This document shows positions 36,605 through 45,284 of a stretch of DNA of 64,000 nt, piece after piece. The position numbers and the translations under genes were made by a program. Every line of letters begins with the position of its first letter. Positions within the stretch are counted from its first letter, which is position 1. The notes under the pieces were generated by a model. It was given only the letters and a program-made list of their open reading frames with translations. It did no database searches and was not told the DNA's origin. The stretch is from NCBI RefSeq assembly GCF_016616425.1, contig NZ_CP067101.1, positions 5,208,001-5,272,000 of the forward strand. Direction: 5' to 3'. The DNA comes from Bradyrhizobium diazoefficiens. Its GTDB lineage: Bacteria; Pseudomonadota; Alphaproteobacteria; Rhizobiales; Xanthobacteraceae.

Positions 36605-36630
36605 AGCGGCGGGGCCGAGGCCCCGCCGCT
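36605..36630 (-). terminator. terminator of flagellin copy 3
   Basis: AGCGGCGGGGCC at 36605-36616 pairs exactly with GGCCCCGCCGCT at 36619-36630. On the minus strand TTCTTTTTGC follows, a good T tract. Confidence 0.85.
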
Positions 36631-36658
36631 GTAGTCGTCTTGCGATATCGTCCGCTTG

Positions 36659-38947
36659 TTAGCGGAGCAGTTGCAGCACGCTCTGCTGCGACTGGTTGGC
36701 CAGCGACAGCGCGGAGACTGCGATCGACTGCCGGGTCGACAGCGCCTGGCTGTTGGCCGCCTCGACGTTGGTGTCGGCCAGGGTCAGGTTGGACGAGCCG
36801 GTCTGCAGCACGTTGATCAGGTTCTTGTTGAAGTCCTGGCGAACCTGCACGATCGTCAGGTTCGAACCGAGGCTCGAAGCTTCCGAGCGCAGCGTGCTCG
36901 ACGCGGCGTTCAGGTTGGTCAGCACCTTGTTGGTGGCGGCGTTGTCGATGAAGTCGACACCGCCGGTCAGCGCAGCAAGGCCGAGACCCTTGGAGTTGTA
37001 GGTCACGCCCGTGATGCTCAGGTTCGACTTGCCGGTCTCGTCGAACACCAGCTTGAGCTGGTCGCCGTTCAGGAGGTTGACGCCGTTGAACGAGGAGTCC
37101 TGCGAGGTCGAGTCGATCTGGTTCAGGATGTTGTTGTACTGAGACACCAGGTTCGCACGCGAGGTCTGGGCAACCGTGTCCTGGACGGGGCTGGAAGCCG
37201 TCGAGAAGGTCAGCGCCGTCGTCAGCGTGCCGCCGATCGCACCGCCCGCGGCGCTCGATCCGATGGTCGAGGACGCGTAGTCGTTGGTGGTCGAGACCGT
37301 CAGCAGGCCATTGGCGTCGATCGTCGCGGTCAGGTTGTTGGCCTGAAGCTTGGTGTTGAGCTGATCGAGCGTCTTGACCGTGCCGTTGGTGCCGTCGCCG
37401 AAGGTGACATTGACCGCCGTGCCGCCGTTGAAGGAGCTGAAGGTCAAGGTCTTGCCTGTGAGACCGCCGACGCCGGAGGTGCGCGCCGCCGAGAACGCGG
37501 TCGCGGTCCCGGTGTTGCCGGCGAGCCCGAGCACGTTCAACGCATTGCCGGTGCCGGTGATCGACAGATCGGCATTGACGCCGGTCGAGATCTTGAGCTG
37601 GCCGGAGGCGTTGATCGACGAGGCGGTCTGACCCGATGCGGTTGCGAGCGTACCACCACCGCTGCCGTTCAGCGTGAAGGTCTGCACGCCGGTGGCGAAG
37701 TCGATCGCCTTCAGCACGTCGTTGACCGTGCCGCCCTGCAGATAGACGGTCGAGTTGCCGTTGCCGTCGGTCAGGACGTTGCCGCTGGCACCAAAACCGC
37801 TCGGAACGCTCGGAGCACCCGTCGAGCCCGGGATCGGCGCGTTCTTGAAGGTGATGACGTGGCCGTCGACGTTCAGCGTCGAACCGTCCGCAATCGTCGA
37901 CCCCAGCGAGGCCGCGCTCGTGGTCCGGTTAACGTTCACGGTGGCGTTGCCGCCGCCCACGGCCGTCGTCAGGCCGAGAGCCTTGAGCAGGTCGGCCTTG
38001 CCGGTGACGCTCAGATCCGCACCCGTCGAGCTCTTCAGCGTGACGGCACTCGAACCGACGCTCGAAGCGGTCTGGTTGACGCTCGTGGCAATCGTCGCAG
38101 CACCCGAACTGATGGACACTGTCTTGACGCCACTGGCCAGATCGACCGCGGCCAAAAGATCGTCGACCGTCGCGAGCGTCGACGCCGTGGCGGTGTCGCC
38201 GAGATAGACGGTGGTATTGCCGCTGCCGTCGGTGACGAGGTGGCCGCTGACGCCCGAACCGGACGGAACGGCGCTCGACGCCGGCGCCGTGCCGGCGCGG
38301 AAGGTGATGGTCTTGCCGTTCACGGTCAGCGTGTCGCCGTCCGAGGGCTGGGCAACGCCGGCCAGGCCGCTGGCGCTCGTGCCGTTGGTGGCGATCAGGG
38401 TGATGGTGCCGGTCAGGGCCGTGGTGCCGCCGGCACCGGTCGTTGCCGTGGTGCCCGTGAAGGAGCCGATGGTGGCGCCGAGCGTCGTGGTGCCGCTCGC
38501 CGCGGTGGTGCCGCCGGCCGTGCCGTTATACAGCACGTTGCTGCTCGCCGTGGCGCTGGCAAAGCTCGTCGTGCCACGCAGGTCGGCCGCCGTCGCACCG
38601 GAGATCGTGGTGGAGACGTTGGATTTGGTGGAGTAGCCGACCGTGGTCTGCAGCGCCTGGTTGGCGATCGACTTGGCGCTGTCGATCAGCTTCTGCAGCG
38701 AGGTGATGCCGGTGTTGGCGGCCTGCAGCACCTGCACGCCGTTGGCGATGCCGTCGAGCAAATTGTTGATGTCGCTGGCGCGGTTGTCGAGCGACTGGGC
38801 GGTGAAGAAGTTGGTGGGATTGTCCAGGGCCGAATTGACGCTCTTGCCGGTCGACAAACGGCTCTGCGTGGTGGCGAGAAGGTCGGCGGTGGACTGGAGG
38901 GAGAGCAGGTTCTGACGAACCGACGAGGAGAGAACGATACCGGACAT
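36659..38947 (-). CDS. fliC: flagellin (copy 3)
   Basis: A 762-residue flagellin. Residues 1-100 form D0/D1; two tandem modules occupy about 202-327 (DGDTLTVNGKTITF to LLKALGLTT) and 354-476 (GSTLNVDGHVITF to NVLGLAG), with a shorter degenerate third at 495-570; residues ~595-762 return to D1/D0. It shares long identical DNA with copies 2 and 4, and most of its sequence is closer to copy 4 than to copy 2 in the C-terminal half. The 3' gap of 29 bp to the hairpin and the 5' CCAGAAGGGTAA are like the other copies. Each copy appears to be its own transcription unit. Confidence 0.96.
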   Translation of the reverse strand: MSGIVLSSSVRQNLLSLQSTADLLATTQSRLSTGKSVNSALDNPTNFFTAQSLDNRASDINNLLDGIANGVQVLQAANTGITSLQKLIDSAKSIANQALQTTVGYSTKSNVSTTISGATAADLRGTTSFASATASSNVLYNGTAGGTTAASGTTTLGATIGSFTGTTATTGAGGTTALTGTITLIATNGTSASGLAGVAQPSDGDTLTVNGKTITFRAGTAPASSAVPSGSGVSGHLVTDGSGNTTVYLGDTATASTLATVDDLLAAVDLASGVKTVSISSGAATIATSVNQTASSVGSSAVTLKSSTGADLSVTGKADLLKALGLTTAVGGGNATVNVNRTTSAASLGSTIADGSTLNVDGHVITFKNAPIPGSTGAPSVPSGFGASGNVLTDGNGNSTVYLQGGTVNDVLKAIDFATGVQTFTLNGSGGGTLATASGQTASSINASGQLKISTGVNADLSITGTGNALNVLGLAGNTGTATAFSAARTSGVGGLTGKTLTFSSFNGGTAVNVTFGDGTNGTVKTLDQLNTKLQANNLTATIDANGLLTVSTTNDYASSTIGSSAAGGAIGGTLTTALTFSTASSPVQDTVAQTSRANLVSQYNNILNQIDSTSQDSSFNGVNLLNGDQLKLVFDETGKSNLSITGVTYNSKGLGLAALTGGVDFIDNAATNKVLTNLNAASSTLRSEASSLGSNLTIVQVRQDFNKNLINVLQTGSSNLTLADTNVEAANSQALSTRQSIAVSALSLANQSQQSVLQLLR

Positions 38948-39024
38948 TGAGTGTTACCCTTCTGGTACGCAACGCAACAAACTTCGATTAGGATTAATCG
39001 ATGGCCGGGACGGTGAACGTTGTG

Positions 39025-39043
39025 GGCTAACAAAGCATGAAGC
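39025..39043 (-). promoter_or_regulatory. conserved upstream motif of flagellin copy 3
   Basis: Minus strand: GCTTCATGCTTTGTTAGCC, 78 bp upstream of the start, nearly the same as the motif before copy 2. The flanks differ, which supports selection on this element. Confidence 0.5.
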
Positions 39044-39251
39044 GCGTGGCGCCAGTCCTTGCGCGGATTCACCATACGCGCGTTTGGAGCCGGAACGTGC
39101 TCGCCCATATCGTCATGATAGGATGATGCTTTTTCGTGCAGCGACGAGACGTTTGCGACTTGTCAACCATAACTCAGAGTAAGCAATTGGCTGTATCTGA
39201 AGGCATGGCCTCCACTCGCTGCACGGCACTCTGTTGCTGACGCAAAAAGAA

Positions 39252-39277
39252 GGCGGCGGGGCCGAAGCCCCGCCGCC
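39252..39277 (-). terminator. terminator of flagellin copy 4
   Basis: GGCGGCGGGGC at 39252-39262 pairs exactly with GCCCCGCCGCC at 39267-39277 around CGAA. On the minus strand TTCTTTTTGC follows. Confidence 0.85.
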
Positions 39278-39305
39278 GGATCTTGCTTGCTGTGTCTGCC
39301 GCTCG

Positions 39306-41594
39306 TTAGCGGAGCAGCTGCAGCACGCTCTGCTGCGACTGGTTGGCCAGCGACAGCGCGGAGACCGCGATCGACTGCCGGGTCGACAGCGCCTGGCTGT
39401 TGGCCGCCTCGGTGTTGGTGTCGGCCAGGGTCAGGTTGGCCGAACCGGTCTGCAGCACGTTGATCAGGCTCTTGTTGAAGTCCTGACGAACCTGCACCAC
39501 CGAGAGGTTCGAACCCAGAGCGGAGGCTTCCGAGCGCAGCGTGCTCGACGCGGCGTTCAAATTGGTCAGCACCTTGTTGGTGGCAGCGTTGTCGATGAAG
39601 TCGACACCGCTGGTCAGCGCGGCGAGACCGAGACCCTTGGAGTTGTAGGTCACGCCCGTGATGCTCAGGTTCGACTTGCCGGTCTCGTCGAACACCAGCT
39701 TGAGCTGGTCACCGTTCAACAGGTTGACACCGTTGAACGAGGAGTCCTGCGAGGTCGTGTCGATCTGGTTCAGGATGTTGTTGTACTGAGACACCAGGTT
39801 CGCACGCGAGGTCTGGGCAACCGTGTCCTGGACGGGGCTGGAAGCCGTCGAGAAGGTCAGTGCCGTCGTCAGCGTGCCGCCGATCGCACCACCCGCGGCG
39901 CTCGAACCGATGGTCGAGGACGCGTAGTCGTTGGTGGTGGAGACCGTCAGCAGGCCGTTGGCGTCGATCGTCGCGGTCAGGTTGTTGGCCTGAAGCTTGG
40001 TGTTGAGCTGATCGAGCGTCTTGACCGTGCCGTTGGTGCCGTCGCCAAACGTGACGTTGACTGCCGTGCCGCCGTTGAAGGAGGAGAAGGTCAAGGTCTT
40101 GCCGGTGATGCCACCGACGCCGGAGGTGCGCGCCGCCGAGAACGCGGTCGCGGTCCCAGTGTTGCCGGCGAGCCCGAGCACGTTCAACGCATTGCCGGTG
40201 CCGGTGATCGACAGATCGGCGTTGACGCCGGTCGAGATCTTGAGCTGGCCGGAGGCGTTGATCGACGAGGCGGTCTGACCCGATGCGGTTCCGAGCGTAC
40301 CACCACCGCTGCCGTTCAGCGTGAAGGTCTGCACGCCGGTGGCGAAGTCGATCGCCTTCAGCACGTCGTTGACCGTGCCGCCCTGCAGATAGACGGTCGA
40401 GTTGCCGTTGCCGTCGGTCAGGACGTTGCCGCTGGCACCAAAACCGCTCGGAACGCTCGGAGCACCGGTCGAGCCCGGGATCGGCGCGTTCTTGAAGGTG
40501 ATGACGTGGCCGTCGACGTTCAGCGTCGAACCGTCCGCAATCGTCGACCCCAGCGAGGCCGCGCTCGTGGTCCGGTTAACGTTCACGGTGGCGTTGCCGC
40601 CGCCCACGGCCGTCGTCAGACCGAGCGCCTTGAGCAGGTCGGCCTTGCCGGTGACGCTCAGATCCGCACCCGTCGAGCTCTTCAGCGTGACGGCACTCGA
40701 ACCGACGCTCGAAGCGGTCTGGTTGACGCTCGTGGCAATCGTCGCAGCACCCGAACTGATGGACACTGTCTTGACGCCACTGGCCAGATCGACCGCGGCC
40801 AAGAGATCGTCGACCGTCGCAAGCGTCGACGCCGTGGCGGTGTCGCCGAGATAGACGGTGGTATTGCCGCTGCCGTCGGTGACGAGGTGGCCGCTGACGC
40901 CCGAACCGGACGGAACGCCGGTCGCCGCCGGCGCCGTGCCGGCGCGGAAGGTGATGGTCTTGCCGTTCACGGTCAGCGTGTCGCCGTCCGAGGGCTGGGC
41001 AACGCCGGCCAGGCCGCTGGCGCTCGTGCCGTTGGTGGCGATCAGGGTGATGGTGCCGGTCAGGGCCGTGGTGCCGCCGGCACCGGTCGTTGCCGTGGTG
41101 CCCGTGAAGGAGCCGATAGTGGCGCCGAGCGTCGTGGTGCCGCTCGCCGCGGTGGTGCCGCCGGCCGTGCCGTTATACAGCACGTTGCTGCTCGCCGTGG
41201 CGCTGGCAAAGCTCGTCGTGCCGCGCAGGTCGGCCGCCGTCGCACCCGAGATCGTGGCGGAGACGTTGGATTTGGTGGAGTAGCCCACCGTGGTCTGCAG
41301 CGCCTGGTTGGCGATCGACTTGGCGCTGTCGATCAGCTTCTGCAGCGAGGTGATGCCGGTGTTGGCGGCTTGCAGCACCTGCACGCCGTTGGCGATGCCG
41401 TCGAGCAAATTGTTGATGTCGCTGGCGCGGTTGTCGAGCGACTGGGCGGTGAAGAAGTTGGTGGGATTGTCCAGGGCCGAGTTGACGCTCTTGCCGGTCG
41501 ACAGACGGTTCTGCGTGGTGGCGAGAAGGTCGGCGGTGGACTGGAGGGAGAGCAGGTTCTGACGAACCGACGAAGAGAGAACGATACCGGACAT
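39306..41594 (-). CDS. fliC: flagellin (copy 4)
   Basis: A 762-residue flagellin, very close to copy 3. The start is the ATG at 41594 (MSGIVLSSSVRQ); the frame is open 62 codons further upstream, but that part covers the leader with the CCAGAAAGGTAA ribosome binding region and the conserved promoter-like motif. Small differences from copy 3 lie at residues ~224-228 (ATGVP for SSAVP) and in the C-terminal D1 (TSGVDF, SALGSNLSVVQ, NKSLINVLQTGSANL). It is divergent from flbT, which begins 320 bp away. Confidence 0.96.
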   Translation of the reverse strand: MSGIVLSSSVRQNLLSLQSTADLLATTQNRLSTGKSVNSALDNPTNFFTAQSLDNRASDINNLLDGIANGVQVLQAANTGITSLQKLIDSAKSIANQALQTTVGYSTKSNVSATISGATAADLRGTTSFASATASSNVLYNGTAGGTTAASGTTTLGATIGSFTGTTATTGAGGTTALTGTITLIATNGTSASGLAGVAQPSDGDTLTVNGKTITFRAGTAPAATGVPSGSGVSGHLVTDGSGNTTVYLGDTATASTLATVDDLLAAVDLASGVKTVSISSGAATIATSVNQTASSVGSSAVTLKSSTGADLSVTGKADLLKALGLTTAVGGGNATVNVNRTTSAASLGSTIADGSTLNVDGHVITFKNAPIPGSTGAPSVPSGFGASGNVLTDGNGNSTVYLQGGTVNDVLKAIDFATGVQTFTLNGSGGGTLGTASGQTASSINASGQLKISTGVNADLSITGTGNALNVLGLAGNTGTATAFSAARTSGVGGITGKTLTFSSFNGGTAVNVTFGDGTNGTVKTLDQLNTKLQANNLTATIDANGLLTVSTTNDYASSTIGSSAAGGAIGGTLTTALTFSTASSPVQDTVAQTSRANLVSQYNNILNQIDTTSQDSSFNGVNLLNGDQLKLVFDETGKSNLSITGVTYNSKGLGLAALTSGVDFIDNAATNKVLTNLNAASSTLRSEASALGSNLSVVQVRQDFNKSLINVLQTGSANLTLADTNTEAANSQALSTRQSIAVSALSLANQSQQSVLQLLR

Positions 41595-41686
41595 GACTCT
41601 GTTACCTTTCTGGTAAACGACGCTACTGTTACACGTCTGCTTGGATCGAGCTTGACCCAGCGACCGGCGGACCGTGGCGCCGAGAC

Positions 41687-41705
41687 CTCTAACGAAACAT
41701 GAAAT
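41687..41705 (-). promoter_or_regulatory. conserved upstream motif of flagellin copy 4
   Basis: Minus strand: ATTTCATGTTTCGTTAGAG, 93 bp upstream of the start; the least conserved of the three. TTCAT, TTT and GTTAG are common to all. Confidence 0.4.
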
Positions 41706-41914
41706 GAAGCCCGTGCTTTTGCCGGGTCGCGCGTGATTCGGCCGGGGAAGCGCCGCGCATCCTTGCGCCGCCACACACATCCATCTTTGAAACTATTGGG
41801 CTTTTTGGCGCGAACGGCGTGAATTTACAACTCGTTAACTAGTTAGGAGCGAGAATCGCGCCCTGATAAGCCGCAACGAACGCTCGGTTACGAAAGCGTT
41901 GATGGAGAACAGGC

Positions 41915-42355
41915 ATGGCCCTCAAGGTCGAGCTCAGACCGCACGAACGCATCATCGTCGGTAACTGCGTGATTACCAACACGGACCAGCGCGCCCGCCT
42001 CCTGATCGACGGCGACAACGTGCCGATCCTGCGCGAGCGCGACATCCTCACGCCGGAGACCGCCGATACGCCAGCCAAGCTGGTCTATCTGGCGGTCCAG
42101 CTCATGTACATCTCGCCGGATCCGCAGACCCAGCACGGCACCTATTTCAACCTGGTGCGCGACATCGTCACCGCGGTGCCGAGCGCCTGGCCGATCATCG
42201 AGGCCATCAACAACAACATCCTGAACGGCGACCTCTACCGAGCGCTGAAGGACGCCCGTAAGCTGATCGCCTATGAAGAGAAGCTGCGGAGCCAATTCGA
42301 GGCCACCCATCCCAGGGCGGAAGCGGACAAGGACGACGTGAGCTCCGCCGCCTGA
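41915..42355 (+). CDS. flbT: flagellin biosynthesis repressor FlbT
   Basis: A 146-residue protein. The ATG at 41915 is preceded by GGAGAAC. MALKVELRPHERIIVGNCVITNTDQRARLLIDGDNVPILRERDIL is the strongly conserved FlbT N-terminus, followed by TPAKLVYLAVQLMYISPD and a helical C-terminus (YRALKDARKLIAYEEKL). FlbT binds the 5' leader of flagellin mRNA and destabilises it until the hook is built. It is the only plus-strand gene between flaF and flgE. Confidence 0.96.
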   Translation: MALKVELRPHERIIVGNCVITNTDQRARLLIDGDNVPILRERDILTPETADTPAKLVYLAVQLMYISPDPQTQHGTYFNLVRDIVTAVPSAWPIIEAINNNILNGDLYRALKDARKLIAYEEKLRSQFEATHPRAEADKDDVSSAA

Positions 42356-42407
42356 CCACAGGCTTTCGCGTGCCGACGCCGCGCGAACGACCCAGTCCCG
42401 CAAAACG

Positions 42408-42446
42408 ACGACAACGGCCCCCGATCGCTTCCGGGGCCGTTGTCGT
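42408..42446. terminator. bidirectional terminator between flbT and the decarboxylase gene
   Basis: ACGACAACGGCCCC at 42408-42421 pairs exactly with GGGGCCGTTGTCGT at 42433-42446, an 11-base loop between. T-rich sequence follows on the plus side (GTCGTTTCA) and A-rich sequence precedes it (CAAAACG), so it can end both convergent units. Confidence 0.85.
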
Positions 42447-42457
42447 TTCAGCCAGTG

Positions 42458-43957
42458 CTATTGCGCCGCGAGTGGCGGTGACTCGACTTCGATCACGCCG
42501 TCGCCGCTTCGCCGTCCGCCGAAGTCCAGCACGGCTGCGACCAGCGCATCGATGTCCGCCTCCTCGGTTCGGTGATTGACGATCGCGGCCCGGATCGCGA
42601 ACCTGCCGTCCAGCGTCGTGCTCGACGGCGCCGCGACGCCGGACTCCTGGATGTCGGCGACGATCTCGCGATTGACCGCGTCGTCGGCACGGTAACGGAA
42701 GCAGACGATGTTGAGATTGACCGGCGCCAGCAATTCCAGCCGCGGTTCAGCCAGTACGCGCCCTTCGAGATACTTCGCCAGCGCACAGCTCCTCGCGATC
42801 GTCGCACCCAGCCGGTCGGTGCCGAACGTCTTCAGCGTGAACCACGTCTTCAGCGCGCGGAAGCCGCGCGACAGATCGGGACCGAGATCGCACGGCCAGA
42901 CCGCCCCCGCCGCAAGCCCCCTCGCCTCGCGGCGCAGATAGGCCGCGGGCTGCGCAAAGGCCTGCCGATGCTGCTCACCGTCACGCACCAGCAGGAAGCC
43001 GGCATCGTAGGGCACCTGTCCCCATTTGTGGAAGTCGAGCGCGATGGAATCGGCGAGCTCGATGCCGCCGAGCAGCGGCGCGAGCTCGGGCGACAGAATC
43101 GCGAGCGCACCGAAAGCACCGTCGACATGAAACCAGATCTCCTCCTCGCGGCACAGCTCCGCGACCGCCATGAGGTCGTCGATCGCACCAATGTCGACCG
43201 TGCCGGCAGACGCGACGACCAGGAACGGCTTGAAGCCGACCTCGCGATCGATCACGATCTGCGCGCGCAGCGCGGCAATGTCGATGCGATGATCGGCATC
43301 GACCCCGATCTTGCGCAGCGCATCGGTGCCTAGCCCAGCGATGTCCATCGCCCTGGAAACGCAGCCATGCGCGGCTTGCGACGTATAGGCCGTGAGCAGC
43401 GCGCCGTCATTGCCGATGCCATGTTGCCGCGCCTGCGTGCCGAGCGCAGAGTTGCGCGCCACCAGCACCGCCATCAGATTGGCCATCGACGTGCCCGTGA
43501 CGAAGATGCCGCTCGCGCTGTCCGGAAAGCCGAACAGGCGGCGCATCCATTCGACGATCTGGCGCTCGACCTCGATGGGCATGTGGTCGCGGCCGCCGAG
43601 ATTGGCGTTGAGGCCCGCCGCGAGCATTTCCGCGAGCATGCCGACCGCGGTGCCGCCGCCATGCACCCAGCCCATGAAGCGGGGATGGACGTTGCCTGTC
43701 GCATACGGCGCGACGCGCTCGGCGAATTCGCGATAGACCTCGGCGAGGTCGCTCGCCTCGTGCGGCACGTCGGTCTTGAATGCCGAACGGACGCCATCGG
43801 GAATCGGCTGCCAGACGGGGCGCGCCCGAACGTTGGCGATGCCGTCGATAGCATCGTCGAGCATGCGATGAGCGAGCGCGCGAAATGCGGTCCAGTCCTG
43901 CGGGTCGAGCGAGGTGTGCGCAAGGGAGCTTCGCACGTTGCGGATGATCTCGTTCAT
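42458..43957 (-). CDS. PLP-dependent decarboxylase (group II, aromatic amino acid decarboxylase-like)
   Basis: A 499-residue fold-type I enzyme. PLP features are GIFVTGTSMANLMAV (residues 150-164, phosphate cup), AHGCVSRA with the ring-stacking His197, WFHVDGAFG with Asp279 contacting the pyridine nitrogen, and the Schiff-base Lys311 in ALDFHKWGQVPYDAG. The N-terminal HPRFMGWVHGGGTAVGMLAEMLAAGLNANLGG matches the group II decarboxylase lead. These enzymes decarboxylate aromatic or acidic amino acids such as Trp, Tyr, 2,4-diaminobutyrate or Glu; the substrate here is unknown. Its ATG overlaps the stop of the ATP-grasp gene (ATGA), so they are coupled. It is the last gene of an operon with a CtrA-type box. 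Confidence 0.88.
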   Translation of the reverse strand: MNEIIRNVRSSLAHTSLDPQDWTAFRALAHRMLDDAIDGIANVRARPVWQPIPDGVRSAFKTDVPHEASDLAEVYREFAERVAPYATGNVHPRFMGWVHGGGTAVGMLAEMLAAGLNANLGGRDHMPIEVERQIVEWMRRLFGFPDSASGIFVTGTSMANLMAVLVARNSALGTQARQHGIGNDGALLTAYTSQAAHGCVSRAMDIAGLGTDALRKIGVDADHRIDIAALRAQIVIDREVGFKPFLVVASAGTVDIGAIDDLMAVAELCREEEIWFHVDGAFGALAILSPELAPLLGGIELADSIALDFHKWGQVPYDAGFLLVRDGEQHRQAFAQPAAYLRREARGLAAGAVWPCDLGPDLSRGFRALKTWFTLKTFGTDRLGATIARSCALAKYLEGRVLAEPRLELLAPVNLNIVCFRYRADDAVNREIVADIQESGVAAPSSTTLDGRFAIRAAIVNHRTEEADIDALVAAVLDFGGRRSGDGVIEVESPPLAAQ

Positions 43958-45207
43958 GATGCACTCTCCTCGCCTGCTCTTGCATGCCGCGACAGCATCG
44001 CCGAGAACGCTGCAAAGATCTTGCGCATCTGCGGCGGCTTGTAAGGAAACACGACCGGCGAATCCATGTTGTGCACGACCGCGGTGTTGTCCGCCTCGAA
44101 GACCAGGAGTTCATTGTCCCGGTTCTCGGCGCAATCGACGATGAAGTAATCGAGACCGACCCGCCTGCTCATTTCGTCGAGCGCACTCTTGTGGCGCGCG
44201 GCGAAGGCATGATCGAAGTCGCGCATGAAGAGCGCCTCTTCCGCGCGCTTCTCCTCGCTGAACGCCATGTAGGCGTTGAGATACCAGATATCCCAACGCT
44301 CGGCGATCGCCATGTGGCAGGCGTAGGGCCTGCCGTCGACCATCGCGAGACGATATTTGCGGTAGAGCCCGTCGGGGCTGGCATAGTCGACGAAACGCGC
44401 AACGAAGAAATCCCGTTCGTCGCGCCCGGCAAGGTAGGCTGCGATCGCCGCCGCATCGTCGAGCTTCGCGAGCCCGACGCCGGCATGCGAGCCGCGCGGT
44501 CGCGCGATCATCGGAAAGCTCAATTCGTCCGCGATGTCCTGGCAAGCGATCTGCGCTCTCGACAGATCCGACAATTGCGCGCGCGTCGCGTGAATGGTCG
44601 CGGGAATGTCGAGGCCCGGCACGCCGGCCAGCAGCCGATGCAGCTTGTCGCGATCGAGGTTGCCGATGCGATCGGGACGATTGAGCAGCGGCCGCGGCCA
44701 GTGCGGCGCGGCCCTCTCGATCAAGGCGAGCGCCTCGCGGCATTCCTCGGAATCGGACGCGACCACGATGGCAACGTCGTGCTCGGGCAAGTTCGCCGGC
44801 AGACCGACGCCCTTGACCACGTAGAGCGTCAACAGCTCGATGTCGGAGCCTTCGAGCAGAAAGTCGATCGGCGTGTTGCCGCCCATGTCGATGTCGGCTG
44901 CCAGCGCGAGCACGCGCAAGACCGGCTTCGGAGCAGCGCTCGGCGTGCGAAACAATTGGTGGAAGGCCAGCACCTCCGACTGGATCGCAAGCCCCTGATC
45001 CTTGTCGCCGAGTAGCTGGGCGATCAACGACAGATCCAGCCCTTCACCCGCGAGCGCGGTCCCCGCCGCGATCCGCGCCACCAATTGCTCGCGCAACGGA
45101 TTCAGATCGACGCCTTCGAAGGCCCGGCGCGTCAGCTGCGCGAAGCCGATGCGATCGGCATAGTTCGCCGCGGTCGTGCCGATTGGCGCGGAAACCGGAT
45201 GCTGCAT
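43954..45207 (-). CDS. ATP-grasp-like protein of unknown substrate
   Basis: A 417-residue protein. The C-terminal ~220 residues have ATP-grasp features: FPMIARPRGSHAGVGLAKL (residues 231-249; the usual nucleotide-binding Lys position is an Arg in ARP), FFVARFVDYASPDGLYRKYRLAMVDGRPYACHMAIA as the central sheet, and a metal site YFIVDCAENRDNELLVFEADNTAVV with Asp358, Glu371 and Asn374. The N-terminal ~180 residues include a Rossmann-like stretch (VLRVLALAADIDMGGNTPIDFLL) but no known domain. I recall a very similar C-terminal domain fused to TPR repeats in other Bradyrhizobium proteins, also of unknown function. ATP-grasp enzymes usually make amide bonds from an acyl phosphate. The gene follows the glycosyltransferase gene by 77 bp. 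Confidence 0.75.
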   Translation of the reverse strand: MQHPVSAPIGTTAANYADRIGFAQLTRRAFEGVDLNPLREQLVARIAAGTALAGEGLDLSLIAQLLGDKDQGLAIQSEVLAFHQLFRTPSAAPKPVLRVLALAADIDMGGNTPIDFLLEGSDIELLTLYVVKGVGLPANLPEHDVAIVVASDSEECREALALIERAAPHWPRPLLNRPDRIGNLDRDKLHRLLAGVPGLDIPATIHATRAQLSDLSRAQIACQDIADELSFPMIARPRGSHAGVGLAKLDDAAAIAAYLAGRDERDFFVARFVDYASPDGLYRKYRLAMVDGRPYACHMAIAERWDIWYLNAYMAFSEEKRAEEALFMRDFDHAFAARHKSALDEMSRRVGLDYFIVDCAENRDNELLVFEADNTAVVHNMDSPVVFPYKPPQMRKIFAAFSAMLSRHARAGEESAS

Positions 45208-45284
45208 CTCACACCTCGAACGCGGAGTTTACCGGCGCGGCCGCGGCTGACGGACGGGATGCGCCGGTGCTCGTCCCGGACGGC

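Noticed and set aside
34040..41702. Very long plus-strand open frames (over 760 codons) opposite flagellin copies 2-4
   Set aside because: They are mirror frames of highly GC-rich flagellin genes, rich in Arg/Gly/Ala, without ribosome binding sites or family motifs. The minus-strand frames carry the clear flagellin ends.
33827..41914. Sigma-54 (TGGCAC-N5-TTGC) or sigma-28 promoters before the flagellin genes
   Set aside because: I looked on the minus strand of each leader; the best GG/GC pairs had wrong spacing, so none is called.
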